Of a stretch of 21,658 nt of DNA, positions 21,639-21,658 are shown one piece after another. Positions within the stretch are counted from its first letter, which is position 1; each line of letters begins with the position of its first letter. Made by a program: the position numbers and the translations under genes. The DNA comes from an uncultured Christensenellaceae bacterium (GTDB lineage: Bacteria; Bacillota; Clostridia; Christensenellales; MGBC116941), in NCBI GenBank assembly GCA_910585035.1, contig CAJUEF010000002.1, positions 46,666 through 68,323 on the forward strand, written 5' to 3'. The notes under the pieces were generated by a model. That model did not search any database, was not told the DNA's origin, and saw only the letters and a list, made by a program, of their open reading frames with translations.

Positions 21639-21658
21639 TTCCAAAGCAAAAAAACGAC

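Larger units (their letters stand above)
16695..21658. mobile_element. Integrated mobile element at tRNA-Ser, right end outside window
   Basis: All genes from 16810 onwards are on the minus strand and form an integrative-element set: integrase, ParB-like, MobC, ribbon-helix-helix, RepA-like ATPase, HTH/excisionase-like. G+C content is visibly higher than in the host genes. It starts at the tRNA 3' end. No relaxase, coupling protein or type IV secretion gene is visible, so it is either the left end of a conjugative element or a mobilisable element. Boundaries are approximate. Confidence 0.85.
21095..21658. other. Gene-poor right end of window
   Basis: No convincing full gene. It contains the possible peptide, the hairpin and the repeats listed separately, and a weak minus-strand promoter-like pair (TTGAAA near 21387, TAGGAT near 21363). 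The reading frames across it are compositionally odd and lack family features. Confidence 0.6.

Overview
This window comes from a low-GC Gram-positive bacterium, most likely class Clostridia. The signs are an AT-rich host backbone, the gene order hisS-aspS-tcdA, an Isc system of the iscR-nifS-nifU type, T-box and lysine riboswitch control, and a standalone TSCPD-domain protein. No species call is justified.

Layout. Positions 1-2600 (minus strand) hold iscR, nifS and nifU followed by a HAD phosphatase cut by the window edge; one clear sigma-A promoter precedes iscR. Positions 2600-2990 are a gene-free stretch of tandem A/T-rich hairpins sharing a loop and core while their stems vary with compensating changes. 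Positions 2994-8663 (minus) are a tight five-gene operon, hisS-aspS-tcdA-trxA-glyA, behind a T-box leader. The most probable specifier triplet of this T-box reads AAC (Asn) rather than a His codon. Positions 8730-13144 (minus) are a second overlapping operon: M20 amidohydrolase, methyltransferase, hslO (Hsp33) and a TPR protein with a possible C-terminal helix-turn-helix. Back-to-back promoters then separate it from the plus-strand lysine/diaminopimelate operon asd-dapA-dapB-TSCPD (13205-16512), which has a lysine riboswitch and terminator in its leader.

At 16605-16694 is a tRNA-Ser(CGA) gene. An integrated mobile element begins at its 3' end and runs off the right edge. Its genes are all on the minus strand, visibly richer in G+C than the host genes: a HTH/excisionase-like protein, a RepA-like AAA ATPase, a ribbon-helix-helix/MobC-like protein, a MobC relaxosome protein, a ParB-like protein and a tyrosine integrase. 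No relaxase is visible. Non-coding structure is dense here: two facing sets of three 9-bp repeats at the 3' end of the ATPase gene (iteron-like), a candidate oriT, 14-bp repeats flanking the integrase, mutually exclusive hairpins in the integrase leader, and a degenerate CCTCTCACT repeat family in the right-hand 560 bp.

The host half is largely well understood. The parts least explained by known features are the hairpin array at 2600-2990, the T-box specifier, the TPR-HTH protein, the TSCPD protein in the lysine operon and the repeat arrays of the mobile element.
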